A DNA stretch of 43,606 nt from Burkholderiales bacterium UBA1834 (GTDB taxonomy: Bacteria; Pseudomonadota; Gammaproteobacteria; Burkholderiales; Burkholderiaceae_C), in the NCBI GenBank assembly GCA_002339015.1, contig DDJC01000051.1, forward strand, positions 42,436-86,041, read 5' to 3'. Positions within the stretch are counted from its first letter, which is position 1, and each line of letters starts with the position of its first letter. The position numbers and the translations under genes are program-made. Below are positions 32,034-39,586 of this stretch, piece by piece. The notes under the pieces are model-generated. The model saw only the letters and a program-made list of their open reading frames with translations. It ran no database searches and was not told where the DNA came from.

Positions 32034-32918
32034 TCAATGCGCAGCCCGGAACAGCGCGTCGCCGGCCACCATCGGATCGTTGGTCTCGGCATAGGTGCGC
32101 ACCCACACCGGGTAGCTGTGGACCACCTTGTGCTGCCAGGGGTGGAAGCCGGGGCGGTAGTAATCCAGCAGCTTGAAAGTGTTGCGCGAAAACAGGCCGC
32201 CGGGGCCGTAGACCCAACCCAGGCCCTTGGTGATCAACCACATGCGCTTGGGCAGGCTGAAGCCATCGCCCACCATCAGGCGGTTGGTCAGGCGCACGCT
32301 GTCAACCACCACCTTGTACAGCGCGTGCGTCATGGCCGCGCAGCGCTTGACGTAGCCGACCTTGGCCACCTGCTGCATCACGTCGAAAGCCACGGCCTTG
32401 TGCTCCATCTCCTCGATGGCGTGCCAGGCCCACATGGCGCGCACGTTGGGGTCGGCATCCTTCATGATGTCCCGCTTGGAGAACAGGCCCTCCGCCATCA
32501 TGGCCGTGAAGTGCTCGAACGCGGCGGTCAGGGCCAGGTTGTACTCGGCAGAGTACTTCTTCGTGTAATCGTCGAACAGGGCCTTGGCGTCGGTGAGGAT
32601 GCGGTCCACGTCGCAACCCTGCTTGCGCAGCAGGTCGTTGTAATGCGTGTGGGCGATGCCATGCTGCCCTTCCTGGCGCATGAAGTTCTTGACATCCTCG
32701 GCCAGCTTCGGATCCTTGATCAAGTGACGGAAGGCGCGCACGCTGGTGATGAAATAGCGCTCGCCGTCCGGAAAAGCGGCCTGCATGCCATCGAAGAGGC
32801 GGGTGCGGAAAGGATTGCCGCCGTGCCAGAAGCGCGGGGTGGATTCGTCCAGATGGAAATCGAGCTTCTCGCGGGGGACGATCTGGTCGGGACGGTCGTG
32901 TTCTTGTGGCGCGGACAT
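32034..32918 (-). CDS. Predicted metal-dependent hydrolase, PF10118 family
   Basis: A 294-residue protein of the PF10118 family. Putative metal ligands lie in RQEGQHGIAHTHYN (about residue 85) and AIEEMEHKAVAFD (about residue 170), Glu/His patterns reminiscent of ferritin-like di-iron proteins. The family is called hydrolase by prediction; I know of no proven reaction to cite. There is no signal peptide. GAGGAG precedes the ATG at 32918. Next to a lipid-modification cluster, a role in lipid or membrane chemistry is possible but speculative. Confidence 0.8.
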   Translation of the reverse strand: MSAPQEHDRPDQIVPREKLDFHLDESTPRFWHGGNPFRTRLFDGMQAAFPDGERYFITSVRAFRHLIKDPKLAEDVKNFMRQEGQHGIAHTHYNDLLRKQGCDVDRILTDAKALFDDYTKKYSAEYNLALTAAFEHFTAMMAEGLFSKRDIMKDADPNVRAMWAWHAIEEMEHKAVAFDVMQQVAKVGYVKRCAAMTHALYKVVVDSVRLTNRLMVGDGFSLPKRMWLITKGLGWVYGPGGLFSRNTFKLLDYYRPGFHPWQHKVVHSYPVWVRTYAETNDPMVAGDALFRAAH

Positions 32919-33002
32919 GGTGGTCTCCTCGTGACAACTGGCCGCAGTGTAGGAAGCAGCCTGTCATCTTTGGAGCCTGCCCGCGCGACACGAAGGCATC
33001 GT

Positions 33003-33036
33003 GCACGACACCCCGGGTTTCCCATAGGTGTCGTGC
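33003..33036. promoter_or_regulatory. Ten-base inverted repeat GCACGACACC-N14-GGTGTCGTGC
   Basis: Perfect 10-base arms at 33003-33012 and 33027-33036 with a 14-base spacer, lying in the 140-base gap between two minus-strand genes. It could be a terminator of the Lys-rich protein gene (stop at 33059), although there is no U-run, or an operator for the PF10118 gene (start at 32918). Confidence 0.45.
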
Positions 33037-33058
33037 GATGTCGTTTACTGGAACTTGT

Positions 33059-33406
33059 TTACTGAGCGCGTTCCTTGATGGCGGCCTTGTTGTCCTTGTA
33101 GACCTCCTTGGCATCCTGCTTCACGGCTTTGGCGTTCTGCTTGGCGTCGTACTTGCAATCACGCTCGTCCTTGGCCTCCAGACCTGCGGTCTTGCAATCG
33201 GCGATTTCCAGATCCTTGTTGGCCTCGGCCACCTTCTTGTGGGCCTTGTAGTCGGCCTTGTTCTGCGTCTTGAGATCGCGTGCTTCCTGAGAGGTCAGGG
33301 CACCGCCCGGATCGCTGGGCAAGGTGGTGGTGGGATCAGCCGCCAGCACCGACAGGCTGAAACAGGCGGCAGAAGTGGCCAGCAGGGTCTTGATGGAAGT
33401 GTTCAT
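33059..33406 (-). CDS. Secreted Lys/Ala/Asp-rich protein of unknown function
   Basis: A 115-residue protein with a signal peptide (1-22, ending VLAAD). The mature part is almost entirely charged and helical, with recurring K-A-D/E patterns (KTQNKADYKAHKKVAEANKD, then KYDAKQNAKAVKQDAKEVYKD). Two cysteines (DCKTAG and DCKYDA) could form a disulfide. A GGAG ribosome site precedes the ATG. No known domain was recognised. Possible ideas are a periplasmic stress or binding protein; this is speculation. Confidence 0.7.
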   Translation of the reverse strand: MNTSIKTLLATSAACFSLSVLAADPTTTLPSDPGGALTSQEARDLKTQNKADYKAHKKVAEANKDLEIADCKTAGLEAKDERDCKYDAKQNAKAVKQDAKEVYKDNKAAIKERAQ

Positions 33407-33498
33407 CTGCTATCTCCTTATGAAACGAGGCCTCGCATGACGGCCTACGACCGCTCATGGGCAATCGGTGTGCCTGGTATCCCTGACGAGGCAAGGGA

Positions 33499-33528
33499 TT
33501 GCATCCAGCCTGCGCAGCGCGGCGTAGG
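33499..33528 (+). promoter_or_regulatory. ECF11 (RpoE/ChrR)-like promoter element 1
   Basis: TTGCATCC (33499-33506), an 18-base spacer, and TAGG (33525-33528) in the context CGTAGG. It matches element 2 before the desaturase in both blocks and spacing. ECF11 sigma promoters read about TGATCC ... CGTA. The -10 block ends only seven bases before the ATG at 33536, so the transcript would be leaderless or nearly so. Confidence 0.5.
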
Positions 33529-33535
33529 GCAGGGT

Positions 33536-34330
33536 ATGCAGTGGCACATTCGGCTTTTGACGACCTGTGGGACGGCCTTGACCGTGGCAGCGGCCCATGG
33601 AGGGGAGCGTTACGACGGGCTGGCCTACGCGCGTCAGGGAGGCGCCTTGCTCTACACCGAGACCCACTGGGTTCATGAGCAGGGCGGTGCGGTCGAGCAT
33701 GCGGTGCTCTACCGCTGCCCGGACGGCAGCCCCTTCGCGCGAAAACGCCTGCTGGCGCGGTCGAGTCCGCAGGCCCCGGATTTCGAGTTTGTCGATGCCC
33801 GGGATGGCTACCGGGAAGGCGTCCGCACGAGCGCGGATGGCGGTCGCGAGGTATTCGTGCAGCCCCGCACCGAAGCCCCTCTGGACGTGCGCCCCTTGAG
33901 AATGCCGCCCGGCGCCGTGATCGACGCCGGCTTCGATGCCTTCGTACGCGGGCAGTGGGGGGCGCTGAGCGCCGGGGCCACGGTCACGGCGCCCTTCCTC
34001 GTACCCAGCCGCTTCGATTTCTGGCGCTTTCGCATCGCCGACGCGCGCGACGGACGCATCGACGGCCAGCCGGTGCGGACCTTGCGGATGCGGGCGGACG
34101 CCTGGTACGGCTTTGCCTTGCCTGGCATCGAACTGGCCTACGAGCCGGACGGACGCCGCCTGGTGAAGTTCGAGGGCATCGGCACCATCCGCGACCGGCA
34201 GGGGCGTCATCTGGATGTGCGCATCGAGTTCCCCAAGGGGCGGCGCCTGGCCCTGCCTGGCGCCGCTGCCGAGGCCGCTTCGGCCCTGGCCTTGCCCCTG
34301 GTGAAGCGCTGCCCGGGGGAGGCGCCGTGA
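33536..34330 (+). CDS. Exported protein of unknown function heading the lipid cluster
   Basis: A 264-residue protein with a short signal peptide (1-20, ending VAAAHGG). The mature part is beta-rich with no cysteine pair or enzymatic motif that I recognise. Notable stretches are ALLYTETHWV, GFDAFVRGQWGAL, FLVPSRFDFWRFRIAD and FEGIGTIRDRQG. The ATG at 33536 fits the signal peptide; the open frame extends much further upstream but overlaps the opposite-strand gene. An ECF11-like promoter abuts the start codon, and a second copy precedes the next gene, so it is probably part of the same stress regulon as the lipid genes. Confidence 0.75.
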   Translation: MQWHIRLLTTCGTALTVAAAHGGERYDGLAYARQGGALLYTETHWVHEQGGAVEHAVLYRCPDGSPFARKRLLARSSPQAPDFEFVDARDGYREGVRTSADGGREVFVQPRTEAPLDVRPLRMPPGAVIDAGFDAFVRGQWGALSAGATVTAPFLVPSRFDFWRFRIADARDGRIDGQPVRTLRMRADAWYGFALPGIELAYEPDGRRLVKFEGIGTIRDRQGRHLDVRIEFPKGRRLALPGAAAEAASALALPLVKRCPGEAP

Positions 34331-34345
34331 TGCCCTCGGCGCTGG

Positions 34346-34375
34346 TTGCATCCAAATTCGCCGGGCGTGCGTAAG
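34346..34375 (+). promoter_or_regulatory. ECF11 (RpoE/ChrR)-like promoter element 2
   Basis: TTGCATCC (34346-34353), an 18-base spacer, and TAAG (34372-34375) in the context CGTAAG, 33 bases before the desaturase ATG. The known ECF11 consensus is about TGATCC with CGTAAG, so the ATCC core, spacing and -10 agree. Element 1 at 33499-33528 is the same pattern. It likely drives the desaturase-to-lipocalin operon. Confidence 0.6.
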
Positions 34376-34407
34376 CAGCCCGCAACAAACAAAAAAAAGA
34401 GCACTCC

Positions 34408-35421
34408 ATGGCGCCACCGACATCTACTCCCATCGATAGCTCAACCGACAAGGCCCGGCTGCCCGATCCGGGGGCCACCTCCCATTGGCGGCAGCGTGCC
34501 CAGGCCTTGCGCCGCTGGTTTGACACCAGCGCACCGGCAACGCCGGGCGCCGAGGACGCGCGCATCGACTGGCTGCGGGCCTTGCCCTTCATCGGGTTGC
34601 ACCTCGGGTGTCTGGCCGTGGTGTGGGTGGGCGCATCGCCCGTGGCGGTCGCCACTGCCATCGGCTTGTACGCCGTGCGGATGTTTGCCCTCACAGGCTT
34701 CTACCATCGCTATTTCTCGCACCGCACCTTCCAGACCTCGCGCGCCGTGCAGTTCGTGTTCGCGGTGATCGGTGCAGCGTGCGGCCAGCGGGGGCCGCTG
34801 TGGTGGGCGGCTCATCATCGCAACCACCACCGGTTGGCCGATACCCCGCAGGATCCCCATTCGCCCCGCCACCAGGGGTTCTGGTGGAGCCACGCCGGGT
34901 GGTTTCTCACGCCCCGTGCGTTCGCGACGGATCTGGCCCGGGTGCCGGATCTGGCCCGCTACCCCGAACTGCGCTGGCTGGACCGTTTCGACACGGTGGT
35001 GCCGCTGGCCCTGGCGGTGCTGCTGTTTGCGGCCGGGCAGGGGCTGGCGTACTGGGCACCGGGCCTGGGCGCCGATGGCTGGCAGATGCTGGTGTGGGGG
35101 TTCTTCATTTCCACCACGATGCTGTTCCATGCCACGGTGACGATCAACTCGCTGGCGCATCGCTTCGGCAGCCGTCGCTACGAGACCCGCGATGACAGCC
35201 GCAACAACGCGTGGCTCGCCCTGATCACCTTTGGCGAGGGGTGGCACAACAACCACCACTTCTTTCCGGGCAGTGCCAGGCAGGGGTTCCGCTGGTGGGA
35301 GCTGGACATCACCTACCTGGGGCTGCGGCTGTTGTCGGCGGTGGGCCTGGTCCATGGGCTCAAGGCGGTGCCAGCGTGGGTGATCCGCAAGGGCGACATC
35401 AACCGCCAGGCCAGGAGCTGA
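34408..35421 (+). CDS. Acyl-CoA delta-9-type fatty acid desaturase
   Basis: A 337-residue membrane di-iron desaturase. The three histidine boxes are present: HRYFSH, HHRNHH and HNNHH (about residues 97, 134 and 279), between four hydrophobic segments. It introduces a double bond, usually at position 9, into acyl chains at the membrane using O2. It starts a run of seven lipid genes and could supply the unsaturated chains that the CFA-type methyltransferases act on. An ECF11-like promoter lies 33 bases upstream. The ribosome site is weak. Confidence 0.92.
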   Translation: MAPPTSTPIDSSTDKARLPDPGATSHWRQRAQALRRWFDTSAPATPGAEDARIDWLRALPFIGLHLGCLAVVWVGASPVAVATAIGLYAVRMFALTGFYHRYFSHRTFQTSRAVQFVFAVIGAACGQRGPLWWAAHHRNHHRLADTPQDPHSPRHQGFWWSHAGWFLTPRAFATDLARVPDLARYPELRWLDRFDTVVPLALAVLLFAAGQGLAYWAPGLGADGWQMLVWGFFISTTMLFHATVTINSLAHRFGSRRYETRDDSRNNAWLALITFGEGWHNNHHFFPGSARQGFRWWELDITYLGLRLLSAVGLVHGLKAVPAWVIRKGDINRQARS

Positions 35422-35425
35422 CACC

Positions 35426-36748
35426 ATGCGCATTGCCGTGATCGGATCGGGTATTTCGGGTTTGGCCGCCGCCTGGCTGCTGTCGCGCCGGCACCTTGTG
35501 ACGCTGTTCGAGGCCGAGGACCGGCTGGGTGGCCACACGCACACCCATGACATCGACCTGCAAGGCCGCACCTACGCCGTCGACACCGGCTTCATCGTGC
35601 ACAACCCGGCCAACTACCCCTTGCTCAACCGCCTGTTCGATGAGCTGGGCGTCGCATCACAGCCCACCACGATGAGCTTTTCGGTGCGCAACGACGCCAG
35701 CGGCCTGGAGTACAACGCGGCCACGATGGACACCTTGTTCTGCCAGCGGCGCAACATCGTGTCGCCGCGCTTTTGGGGCATGGTGCGCGACATCCTGCGC
35801 TTCTACCGCGAGGCACCGGCCTTTCTGGCCATGCCGGGCCAGGGGCCCACGCTCGGCGAGTTCCTGGCCATCCACGGCTACGGCGCAGCCTTCCGTGACG
35901 ACCACCTTCTGCCCATGGCGTCGGCCTTGTGGTCGTCGCCCGCCGAGCAGATCCTGTCCTTTCCGGCCCATTACCTGCTGCGCTTCATGGCCAACCACCA
36001 GATGCTGCAGGTCTCGGACCGCCCCGAATGGCGCGTGGTGCGGGGCGGCTCGTCAAGCTACATACAGGCCATGCGTCTGAGCTGGGCGGTGCAGGAGCGG
36101 CTCTCCAGCCCGGTGCAGTCGGTGACCCGGTCGGCGCAGGGTGTGACGGTGGTGTCCCGGCATGGGCCCGAGTCCTTTGACCAGATCGTGCTGGCCTGCC
36201 ACGCCGACCAGGCGCTGGCCTTGCTGCACGATGCCGTGCCGGCTGAGCAGTCCGTCCTGGGGGCCATTCGTTACCAGCCCAACGACACGGTGCTGCACAC
36301 GGATGTGCGCCTGCTGCCGCGCCGCCGCAAGGCCTGGGCCGCGTGGAACGCGCGCGTACCGAAGGTGTCCGCGCAGACCTGCACCGTGAGCTACTGCATG
36401 AACCTGCTGCAGGGGCTGGACGCTCCCGAACCCCTGATCGTCACGCTCAATGGTACGCATGAGGTCGACCCGGCGCGAATCCTCAGGCGCATGCAGTATC
36501 ACCATCCTGTCTACACGCACGAGTCCGTGGCAGCCCAGGCACGCAAGCCTGAGATCCAGGGGCATAGGCGTACTTGGTTCGCCGGAGCCTACTGGGGCTG
36601 GGGCTTCCATGAAGACGGCATGCGCAGTGCCGTGGAAGTGGCCAATGCCTTGGGGGTCGATTGGCCGCAGGCAGCCACCGGCGGGTCGGTACCGGCCGTG
36701 GGAGGCGCGCCACATGAGGCTCGTCCCCGTGATGAGGCGATGGCATGA
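35426..36748 (+). CDS. FAD-dependent amine oxidase-like oxidoreductase
   Basis: A 440-residue flavoprotein. The N-terminal dinucleotide fold reads IAVIGSGISGLAAAWLL, then LFEAEDRLGGHTHTHD. Later blocks are VDTGFIVHNPANYPLLNRLF and the C-terminal WFAGAYWGWGFHEDGM, as in the NAD(P)/FAD proteins of DUF1365/CFA clusters. AGGAG precedes the ATG, four bases after the desaturase stop. In Rhodobacter, an amine-oxidase-like flavoprotein and CFA-like enzymes are in the RpoE/ChrR regulon and related to furan fatty acid synthesis. One-to-one identity is not claimed. Its stop overlaps the DUF1365 start. Confidence 0.88.
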   Translation: MRIAVIGSGISGLAAAWLLSRRHLVTLFEAEDRLGGHTHTHDIDLQGRTYAVDTGFIVHNPANYPLLNRLFDELGVASQPTTMSFSVRNDASGLEYNAATMDTLFCQRRNIVSPRFWGMVRDILRFYREAPAFLAMPGQGPTLGEFLAIHGYGAAFRDDHLLPMASALWSSPAEQILSFPAHYLLRFMANHQMLQVSDRPEWRVVRGGSSSYIQAMRLSWAVQERLSSPVQSVTRSAQGVTVVSRHGPESFDQIVLACHADQALALLHDAVPAEQSVLGAIRYQPNDTVLHTDVRLLPRRRKAWAAWNARVPKVSAQTCTVSYCMNLLQGLDAPEPLIVTLNGTHEVDPARILRRMQYHHPVYTHESVAAQARKPEIQGHRRTWFAGAYWGWGFHEDGMRSAVEVANALGVDWPQAATGGSVPAVGGAPHEARPRDEAMA

Positions 36749-37518
36749 GCCCCTTGGCCAGTGCCGTCTACGAAGGCATGGTACGCCACCGCCGTCATGC
36801 CCCGCGGCCGCATGGCTTCAGCTACCGCATGGCCCAGCTCTACCTGGACCTCGACGAGATCGACACGGTGTTCAAGCGGTGCTGGCTGTGGTCGGTGGAC
36901 CGGCCCAACCTTGCGGCCTTCCATCGCCGCGATTACCTGGGCCCGCCGGAGCGCGGGCTGGCCGATGCCGCGCGTGACCGGGTGCAGCAGGCGCTGGGGC
37001 GCCGGCCGGCCGGCCCGGTGCGCCTGCTCACGCATCCCCGTTATGCGGGCTACGTGTTCAACCCGGTGAGCTTTTACTACTGCTTCGAGCCCGGTGGCGA
37101 ACGGCTGGACAGCATCGTGGCCGAGATCACCAACACCCCCTGGAAGGAGCGGCACAGCTACGTGCTGGGTGTCGACCACGCGGCGCGCCATGGCCGTGCG
37201 CTGCACTGGCGTTTCGACAAGTGCTTCCATGTTTCGCCCTTCATGGCCATGCAGCGCGAGTACGACTGGCGCTTCACGCCGCCGACCGACGACCTGCACG
37301 TGCACATGACCGTGCTTGATGGCGGTCGGCCCGAGTTCGAGGCCGATGTGCATCTGCAGCGTCGCCCGCTGGACGCCGCCGCGCTGCGCCGCGTGCTGTG
37401 GCGCTACCCCCTCATGACAGCCCAGGTGATCGGCGCCATTCACTGGCAGGCGCTGCAGCTGTGGCTCAAGCGAACCCCTGTCCACGACCACCCGAAGACC
37501 GAAGGAGGCCCCTCATGA
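36745..37518 (+). CDS. DUF1365-family protein
   Basis: A 257-residue protein. DUF1365 marks: YEGMVRHRRHAPRPHGFSYR, LLTHPRYAGYVFNPVSFYYCF, AEITNTPWKERHSYVL, and FHVSPFMAM. The family almost always sits between the FAD oxidoreductase and a CFA-like methyltransferase; its reaction is unknown. Both ends overlap neighbours by four bases (ATGA), so translation is coupled. No signal peptide or membrane helix is evident, and a cytoplasmic lipid-modifying or carrier role is inferred. Confidence 0.9.
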   Translation: MSPLASAVYEGMVRHRRHAPRPHGFSYRMAQLYLDLDEIDTVFKRCWLWSVDRPNLAAFHRRDYLGPPERGLADAARDRVQQALGRRPAGPVRLLTHPRYAGYVFNPVSFYYCFEPGGERLDSIVAEITNTPWKERHSYVLGVDHAARHGRALHWRFDKCFHVSPFMAMQREYDWRFTPPTDDLHVHMTVLDGGRPEFEADVHLQRRPLDAAALRRVLWRYPLMTAQVIGAIHWQALQLWLKRTPVHDHPKTEGGPS

Positions 37519-38795
37519 GCAATGTCATCGACCACCACGCCGCCTCGTCGGCACCGCCGGCATCCGCGCGCTTCGGTGCCATCGACCTGCTGCTGCGCGA
37601 CCGGCTGCTGGCGCAGGTGGCGGCCTTGAAGGGCGGGCGCATCGTCCTGAGCGACGCCGTTGGCCACGTCGACCTGGGCGAGCCGGGCAGCGACCTCAGC
37701 ATCCACCTGGCCGTGAGCGACCCCGCCTTCTACCGCGCCGTGGCGGCGCAGGGCAGCGTGGGCGCGGGCGAGGCCTACATGGAAGGGCACTGGCACTGCG
37801 ACGACCTGGTCAGCCTGATTCGCCTGCTGGTGCGCAACCGCGACCTGGTCGATGGCATGGAGACTGGCCTGGCCCGGCTGGGCGCCTGGGCGCTGCGTGG
37901 CTGGCATGCCCTGCGCCGCAACACGCGCGAGGGCAGCCGCCGCAACATCGCCGCCCACTACGACCTGGGCAACGATTTCTTCTCCCTGTTCCTGTCGAGC
38001 GACCTGATGTATTCATCGGCGCTGTGGGCTGGCGAGCACGACACGCTCGAGGCGGCCTCCACGCGCAAGCTCGAGGCCATCTGCCGCAAGCTGCAGCTCA
38101 GGCCCAGCGACCGCGTGATCGAGATCGGCACCGGCTGGGGTGGCTTCGCGCTGCACGCGGCGCGCCACCACGGCTGCCACGTCACCACCACGACGATCTC
38201 GCGCGAGCAGCATGCCCTGGCCACCGAGCGTGTGCGCCAGGCCGGGCTGCAGGACCGCATCACCGTGCTGCTGCAGGACTACCGGGATCTGGCGCACACC
38301 TACGACAAGCTCGTCTCCATCGAGATGGTGGAAGCCATCGGTGCCCCTTACCTGGACACCTACTTTGGCAAGCTGGGCAGCCTGCTCAAGCCCGACGGGC
38401 TGGCGCTGGTGCAGGCTATCACCATCGAGGACCACCGCTACGACCAGGCCGTGGCGGCGGTCGATTTCATCAAGCGATTCATCTTTCCGGGCAGCTTCAT
38501 CCCATCCGTGAACGCGCTGATGGCGGCCAAGACGCGCGCCAGCGACCTGGGCCTGGTGCACCTGGAGGACTTCGGGCTGTCCTATGCACGGACCCTGCAG
38601 GCCTGGCGCGCCCGCTTCATGGCCGCGCTGCCGCAGGTGCGGGCCCAGGGTTTCGACGAGCGCTTCATCCGCATGTGGGATTTCTACCTGGCCTATTGCG
38701 AAGGCGGATTCCGCGAACGCTCCATCGGTGTCGCCCACCTGCTGATGGCCAAGCCGGGCTGCCGCCTGCACCCGCATGAAGGCGCTGCCTCATGA
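37515..38795 (+). CDS. CFA-synthase-family SAM methyltransferase (first copy)
   Basis: A 426-residue cyclopropane-fatty-acid-synthase-like enzyme. It keeps the N-terminal lipid domain, the SAM site VIEIGTGWGGFALHA, Glu in SIEMVEAIG, FIKRFIFPGSFIPS and the Tyr in FGLSYARTL. The bicarbonate-site residues known from E. coli Cfa are altered: Cys139 is Ser168 (YSSALW) and His266 is Gln300 (LVQAITI). Related enzymes make methylated rather than cyclopropane chains (for example UfaM- or TmsB-type), so the product may be a methyl fatty acid. It overlaps DUF1365 and DUF1295 by four bases at each end. The start at 37515 is set by the overlap and GGAGG upstream. Confidence 0.9.
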   Translation: MSNVIDHHAASSAPPASARFGAIDLLLRDRLLAQVAALKGGRIVLSDAVGHVDLGEPGSDLSIHLAVSDPAFYRAVAAQGSVGAGEAYMEGHWHCDDLVSLIRLLVRNRDLVDGMETGLARLGAWALRGWHALRRNTREGSRRNIAAHYDLGNDFFSLFLSSDLMYSSALWAGEHDTLEAASTRKLEAICRKLQLRPSDRVIEIGTGWGGFALHAARHHGCHVTTTTISREQHALATERVRQAGLQDRITVLLQDYRDLAHTYDKLVSIEMVEAIGAPYLDTYFGKLGSLLKPDGLALVQAITIEDHRYDQAVAAVDFIKRFIFPGSFIPSVNALMAAKTRASDLGLVHLEDFGLSYARTLQAWRARFMAALPQVRAQGFDERFIRMWDFYLAYCEGGFRERSIGVAHLLMAKPGCRLHPHEGAAS

Positions 38796-39571
38796 CCAGC
38801 GCCCTGACACCGCTGTGGATCGTCTGGGCGATCTCCGCCGTGGCGATGACGCTGGGCTGGGCATGGCAACGCCGCCGCGCGAACGCCGGCATCGTCGACG
38901 TGCTGTGGGCCGCCGGGCTGGCCTGCTCGGCCGTCGTGACCGCCCTGTTCGGCGATGGCTCGGTGCTGGCACGCTCGCTGCTGGGTGTGCTGGGGGGCGC
39001 CTGGGGCACGCGGCTGGCCTGGCACCTGTGGCGCCGTGTGAGCCGGGAAACGGAGGACGGCCGCTACCGCGCACTGCGCGAGCACTGGCAGGGCAGCCAG
39101 CTGAAGTTCTTCCTGTTCTTCCAGGCGCAGGCCGCCCTGGTGCTGCTGTTCTCGCTGCCATTCCTGGCCGCCTCGCGCGCCTCGCACGCCTCGCCGATGT
39201 GGCCCTTGCTCGCTGGCATCGTGTGGCTGGGCTGCGTGGCGGGCGAGAGCGTGGCCGATGGCCAGCTGGCGCGCTTTCGTGCCGATCCTGCCAACCGCGG
39301 CCGCGCCTGCCGCGCAGGCCTGTGGCGCTATTCGCGCCATCCCAATTACTTCTTTGAATGGCTGCATTGGTTCAGCTACGTGCTGCTGGCTGTGGGCTCG
39401 CCCTGGTGGGGCCTGGCCTGGCTGGGGCCCGTGCTGATGTACGTGTTCCTGCGCTACCTCAGCGGTGTGCCTTTCACCGAGAAGCAGGCGCTGCGCACTC
39501 GGGGCGAGGACTATGCCGAGTATCAGCGCACCACGCCGATGCTGTTCCCCTGGTTCCCCCGAACACCTTGA
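38792..39571 (+). CDS. DUF1295 membrane protein (steroid reductase/ICMT-like fold)
   Basis: A 259-residue, multi-helix inner-membrane protein of DUF1295. The C-terminal signature RYSRHPNYFFEWLHWFSYVLL and GVPFTEKQALRTRGEDY resemble the NADPH- or SAM-binding part of 5-alpha-reductases and isoprenylcysteine methyltransferases. It may reduce a double bond of the lipid product, as similar enzymes do; this is inference. It starts within the stop of the first CFA-like gene and ends 15 bases before the second. Confidence 0.88.
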   Translation: MTSALTPLWIVWAISAVAMTLGWAWQRRRANAGIVDVLWAAGLACSAVVTALFGDGSVLARSLLGVLGGAWGTRLAWHLWRRVSRETEDGRYRALREHWQGSQLKFFLFFQAQAALVLLFSLPFLAASRASHASPMWPLLAGIVWLGCVAGESVADGQLARFRADPANRGRACRAGLWRYSRHPNYFFEWLHWFSYVLLAVGSPWWGLAWLGPVLMYVFLRYLSGVPFTEKQALRTRGEDYAEYQRTTPMLFPWFPRTP

Positions 39572-39586
39572 TGACAGGAGATTGCC

